A DNA stretch of 64,000 bases from Rhizophagus irregularis (taxonomy: Eukaryota > Glomeromycota > Glomeromycetes > Glomerales > Glomeraceae): the NCBI RefSeq assembly GCF_026210795.1, contig NC_089454.1, forward strand, positions 1,302,001-1,366,000, given 5' to 3'. The position numbers were made by a program, and so were the translations under genes. Below, piece by piece: positions 59,544 to 64,000 of the stretch; the first letter of the stretch is position 1, and every line of letters starts with the position of its first letter. Under the pieces are notes generated by a model. It saw nothing but the letters and a program-made list of their open reading frames with translations, was not told the DNA's origin and searched no databases.

Positions 59544-60056
59544 CAGTCACCACTGGTTATAACGAACCTGTTTGTACTGTAAACTTGTTGTATTGAACCA
59601 AGTTTCACAAAACTGATTTTTTTATAATTAATTGCACTGGATATAATGAAATCACATAATAAATTACTATATACCACATCCGAACTTATTTTAGCCAGCC
59701 CAAGTATATTAGTTACATATTTAGTATACCGAACTATCACGTGATTTTAATTAGTAATATAAAAGAATAGATTACCGAAAAAATTATTTCTGCTAGTATC
59801 AGATAAAATTTTCATTTAAATAGCTGGTAAATACTTAAAAAATTGATGAACACATAAATTTTAAATAAAATATAGTGTTATCTGTCATGTAATCATCTGA
59901 ACTTTAAATATTACAGTATATGCTGCTATAATTTAATTGGATAAAATTCATATACTAAACAGTTCGGTATATGATATAAATATCATATATTGAATTCACC
60001 ATATACTAAACTAAAACGCTTGGAACAGCAGGTTCGTTATATCCAGTGGTGATTAT
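59544..60056. mobile_element. TA-flanked MITE, ~513 bp
   Basis: Left CAGTCACCACTGGTTATAAC; right, inverted, TCACCACTGGATATAACGAA. The left TA is at 59542-59543; the last bases of the right end are mutated (ATTATA), so that boundary is approximate. Confidence 0.7.
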
Positions 60057-60105
60057 ATATAGTAAATTTTATCAAAAATCAATTAGTAAAAAAAAATACA
60101 AAATA

Positions 60106-60567
60106 CAGTTACACCTCTATAAGTATACGCATTTGAGGCCTGGCCATGTACATACAGTTAAGGAGAGTATGCACTTAAAGAATAGCCAATAGAAAAGAAA
60201 TCAATATTAGTAATTGGAGAAAATATTTATTTAAGTTTACCTTTATTTTATATTTTTATTTTAATGAAAAAATTGCATATAAAAAAATAATCTGTATTAA
60301 AAAGATTGAACCCTATTTTTTATTGAAAAAATGTAAATTGTCAATTTATTTATCAACGACTATTAATAATTGATCAATATTATATAGTTATTACATGAAT
60401 ATATTTATGAAAAGTGTTTTGATATATCCAGAATTTAGAATTATATATATATGTAGAATATAAAGATGTATGCTTAACTCTAAGTCTTTAGTTTAATTTA
60501 GCCAAACTAGGTATATATATAAGGAGGGAATGCATTTATAGAGAGTGCGCTTATGGAGGTGCAACTG
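60106..60567. mobile_element. TA-flanked MITE, 462 bp
   Basis: Left CAGTTACACCTCTATAAGTA; right, inverted, CAGTTGCACCTCCATAAGCG. TA at 60104-60105 and 60568-60569. Confidence 0.8.
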
Positions 60568-61915
60568 TATTATAAGAACTCTTATCACTAATCACATTTC
60601 TAAAAAAAATTTCAGCATCAAATTCATCCAATAATATATTTGCTATTCCAATCACCTTATCTACAAATATGAAAATTTTTGAAGAACCAAAATATCAATC
60701 ACTGGTCAAACTTGTTGTATAACAAATAAAACTTTTGGATATATCAGTCAAGTTATTTATCTTAAAAAACAAGAACAGAAAAGTAATTTATACCAATAGT
60801 GATGATAGTACTTTTGAAGTAAATAGCAGAAAAAATCTCTTTTAAACTAATAATAAAAACTTCAATAATAAAGTCAAGAAGCAACTGCATATACTAGAGA
60901 AAAATTAGTTCAATTATATAAACTGGATATAAAGCTTTCTTTAGGGACAATATCTGAAAAATAATTATATATAATATTCCTTTTATATGGATTTAACTTG
61001 ATATTCTAAACTATCTCAAAGCTTAGAAGTTGAAAATATAGAAAAAATATATCATGTTAACAGTTTTTATAAACCTTAATAAGACAACTTTGGATTAATA
61101 AAATAAAGAAGTTTAGACAGCTTCTTTAAGAGGATTATTAGTAAGATAGTTTTTTGCAATCTGGAATTTGAAATAACATAAAAAATGTAAAAGATTTCAA
61201 GTTATCATAATGAATATTCCTACTTCTATTATTATAAACATATTGTATTCTATAGAGAACTTAATTTATTTACTACTTTTACCTTTAAAGCATAAAGCTT
61301 TCAAGATTATATAAAATAAAGGACATCACATACTAATTATATATTATACTTGTAGGTAAACTTGAATAAAATCATCAATGTGAAGTTAAATTTATAAGAA
61401 TTTTTGAATATTTAGACTCAATATTTCACATTCTTTTTTAACTGACCTAAAAATAAACTATCAAAAAAAGACTCATTCCAGAATATACATGAAGTCGAAA
61501 TTAAAGCCCAAAAGTAGAAATATTTTGACTTGGAAAGGTCAAAAGTCGAAATTAAAGTCGAAATAGTTGAAATTACATCATAGTCATGTGATTTTTATAA
61601 TTATAATTTAATATAAAATTTTAAACATGAATAACTCTGTCAATATTGATGCTACAGATATGAAATACATATCATTGGAATCCTCTCGATGAGCTAAATC
61701 TAACCGCGTAAAGATCATAAAGATCGAATCACTGGATGCAAAGATCGTTAACTTTGAATTTTAATATTATTGTTTACTATAAAATCATATGACAGAAGTA
61801 CAACTTACTACATATACTACTTGGACAAAAGTAGATGCATATGGGCTGATTTGTCTACCTTTAATTAAAATATTAATTTTATTACATTTTTATTATACAA
61901 AATACTAATTATAAT
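60568..61915. other. AT-rich region without recognised features
   Basis: A short GTCGAAATTAAAG repeat run at 61490-61570 and no gene. Confidence 0.4.
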
Positions 61916-62028
61916 TTGGGATGTCGTAATTCATTCAATTTATATATAATTTACTATGTAAAGTGCCAAAATAATTTGGGATGTCATAATTGAATTTGGG
62001 ATTTTACTTATAATTACGGCAGCCCAAA
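61916..62028. repeat. Short inverted-repeat element
   Basis: TTTGGGATGTCGTAATT and, inverted, TTTGGGCTGCCGTAATT (15 of 17 identical) bracket 113 bp. A further direct copy of ATAATTTGGGATGTC lies in the middle. No target duplication was established. Confidence 0.45.
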
Positions 62029-62102
62029 ATAATTTGGATGGCATGTATAATTTGGTAAATATTTCTTTTAAATTAATATAATTCTTAGCAATTACTATAA
62101 TT

Positions 62103-62455
62103 TATATCTCAACTTAAAACGTAAATATCTCCAGATCCAGTAATCCAATCGGCAAGCTCTTTTTTCGTTTATATAGAACAGATCAAGGGCTTTCCAAAGA
62201 GCCTAAATTTATACAAAATAGATCAGTAGATCCCAAGATATTTGCATTTAAGCATGTTAAAAAGTTCATACTTCAACTTTAAACATAAATATCTCCGGAT
62301 CTAATGATTCAATCGGCGAGCTCTTTTTTCGCCTATAAAGTCCAGAACAAGGGCTTTCCAACGAGCCTAAAATTATAAAAAACGGATCAGTGAATCTTGA
62401 TATATTTGCGTTTAAAGATGGTAATACAAACTCTAATATAAAATAATTATTTTTA
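62103..62455 (+). repeat. Tandem duplication, ~167-bp period
   Basis: Two units start near 62109 and 62275. They share AAATATCTCCRGATC, AATCGGCRAGCTCTTTTTTCG, CAAGGGCTTTCCAA and GATCAGTRRATC. A weaker third relative (ATATCATTGGAATCCTCTCG) lies at 61660. The GC-richer conserved blocks in AT-rich DNA suggest a transcribed or structural role, or simply a recent copy. Confidence 0.7.
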
Positions 62456-62815
62456 TTGTTTGAAAATATCTATTATGATACCATCTTTTATATAATATTT
62501 TTATTATACTTTTATAAACATTTATAGCTACTAAGGCTATATAAATTTTTATTTTACTTTATATTTTATTAAAATATACTTACTTTTTAATAATATATGT
62601 TAAAAATTCCATATATATGAAAAATGGGTTTTTTATTAGTAAAATATGTTTTTTTACAGCTTTTTTACATTTAATAATTTAAGTTTTGCAAATGTAAATT
62701 TTTGTTCAACTTATTATTTAGTCAAGTGATCATCAATCAGATAATTTTTTGGGCAAATATATCATTTTTAATTAAGGAGGTGATGCTCTTTGATTATAGA
62801 AGTTAGTTGTATAAA

Positions 62816-62897
62816 CTGTTGTATCGTTTTTGATTATTAAAAAAATAAATGTATCATTTTTGATTATTGAAAAAAAAATTCTATCGTTTTTGATTAT
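62816..62897 (+). repeat. Short tandem repeat TGTATCGTTTTTGATTATT, 3 units
   Basis: Three imperfect units of ~30-36 bp. Confidence 0.7.
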
Positions 62898-63166
62898 TTG
62901 TTAGTATCACATGGTCACATGCATAGATTTGACATACTGTATCTTGCATTTGCACATTGGAGACTTTATTTTTAATAACCCACTAAATAATTTCAAATTA
63001 TTAATCTTATTAATCGTTATTTTTGTTTCCTGCTTCTTGTATATTTTTATTAAGCCATTTAAAACAAAAAATTGCCAACATTCATATGTCATAAATTTAA
63101 TCTTTATTTTCTCAAAATTTGTCTTTATTACAACTAAAAGACAATAGTATTAATCAATCATCTACA

Positions 63167-63330
63167 GTCAACTCCCTCTATAGTCACTCCCGTTATAGTC
63201 ACATTCTACTATATAGTCACACCAGTTGAATGTTAAAAACACTTTATTATTAAAATCTATCCTATATAGTCACAATCTATCTATAGTCACTATCACACCT
63301 ATCCTCAAAAATCTTATCTGTTATATTAAA
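63167..63330. repeat. Truncated TATAGTCA-type MITE
   Basis: Begins CAGTCAACTCCCTCTATAGT and then repeats TATAGTCAC about six times. No right end was found, so it is a partial relative of 59261-59456. Confidence 0.55.
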
Positions 63331-63426
63331 AAGAACCGTTTATAATCACAGTTATATAAAGAATATATTAAATAACTTGGCATCTAATAATCGTACAAAG
63401 ATGTATCATAGCTTGTTAGAATCGTC

Positions 63427-64000
63427 TCACTGAGACGAATCGAATGGTGGTAGTTTTATGCTTTTCCTTTGCAAGTGTTTACGGCCAGACCACCCATTGC
63501 CTCTTATGAGACTAATCTCGGGTCTGTGTCCTATCATCTTCAATGGGCAACCATTATACCGAGTACTTAATTCCTCAGGTAACAGCACCACTATAGAAGA
63601 CATCCCCCATCGGGCCATTTTAGGCTGATCTGAAGCTAGGTACACGTCGCCTACTCATCCTATACCCATTGCATGATACTGATACTCAATTTATTTAACG
63701 ACCTTTAGAGAGCATCTACTTTCATGGAGGACTTTCGACAGGTAACATCAACCATCTAAGCATTCCCTTCCATACTACCATTTTAGGTACTAAGTCTCAC
63801 TCAAAGGCCACTACAGCCCGCGATTACCTAGCACCGATAGTACAGTTGTTTACCCCAAGTGGTATACTTTGTAGTGACCACTCAGACAGGAAGTAGCAGG
63901 CATCTGTCCAGGATCACCCCTTATGGTGGGTATCAACCACCAGGGATCACTAACCAGGACCCAAGGAGTAGGGAATCGAACCCCATAGCCATGCTACCTG
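63427..64000 (-). repeat. Third copy of repeat E (partial, inverted)
   Basis: Read on the minus strand, 64000-63730 aligns with 38265-38530: GGGTTCGATTCCCTACTCC, TCCTGGTTAGTGATCC, ACTGTACTATCGGTGCTAGG, GCGGGCTGTAGTGGCCTTTG, AGTGAGACTTAGTACCTAAA. The part from 63730 to 63427 is GC-richer than the flank but only doubtfully homologous. The window ends inside this copy. Confidence 0.7.

Noticed and set aside
63427-63645. 72-codon minus-strand frame near the window end
   Set aside because: Lies in or next to repeat E, which has no conserved frame in its other copies.

Overview
This is a eukaryotic nuclear window, most likely from an arbuscular mycorrhizal fungus (Glomeromycotina, Rhizophagus-like). 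The base composition is very AT-rich. Introns are short (about 50-150 nt) and mostly GT-AG. A few conserved fungal genes sit at one end, and the rest is dense with transposon debris of types that are abundant in these fungi. The lineage call is inference from gene style and repeat families, not from a database search.

Conserved genes occupy about 47.8-58.1 kb. They are a 20-exon cytosolic isoleucyl-tRNA synthetase (minus strand, about 1072 aa), a divergently transcribed G3BP/Bre5-type NTF2-RRM protein (plus), a SUR7/PalI-type four-helix membrane protein (plus) and the SCF adaptor SKP1 (plus). The first two share a 340-bp bidirectional promoter. These genes show purifying-selection features: open frames, clean splice sites and conserved motifs.

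The other ~50 kb is accessory and strongly nested. From left to right it holds: remnants of two unclassified mobile-element gene families (1-4.7 kb); an apparently intact pogo-type DNA transposon (4744-6980); a retroposon copy fused to a CACTA fragment (7.0-8.6 kb); a composite hAT-type element with an 8-bp target duplication that carries a palindromic minisatellite and a nested retroposon (9877-13363); a decayed hAT transposase (14.4-17.1 kb); a decayed CACTA/Tnp2 transposase (17.1-19.8 kb); a nearly intact CACTA/Tnp2 gene with a divergent poly-Ser gene (23.0-27.9 kb); a Myb/SANT-like gene (28.6-29.6 kb); a second, Tigger-like pogo element with perfect 23-bp inverted repeats (29801-32379); many MITEs; and a 1.04-kb tandem repeat with a tRNA-like head (37.8-42.7 kb) interrupted by an hAT MITE and by a retroposon that itself contains another hAT MITE. 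The 3' flank of SKP1 carries three TA-flanked MITEs in a row.

The most notable system is a ~2.15-kb non-LTR-like retroposon, present in three copies. It encodes only an RRM-like ORF1 protein, has no reverse transcriptase, ends in A-rich tails and is flanked by perfect 13-bp and 15-bp target duplications in two copies. It behaves like a HAL1-style 'half-LINE' mobilised in trans.
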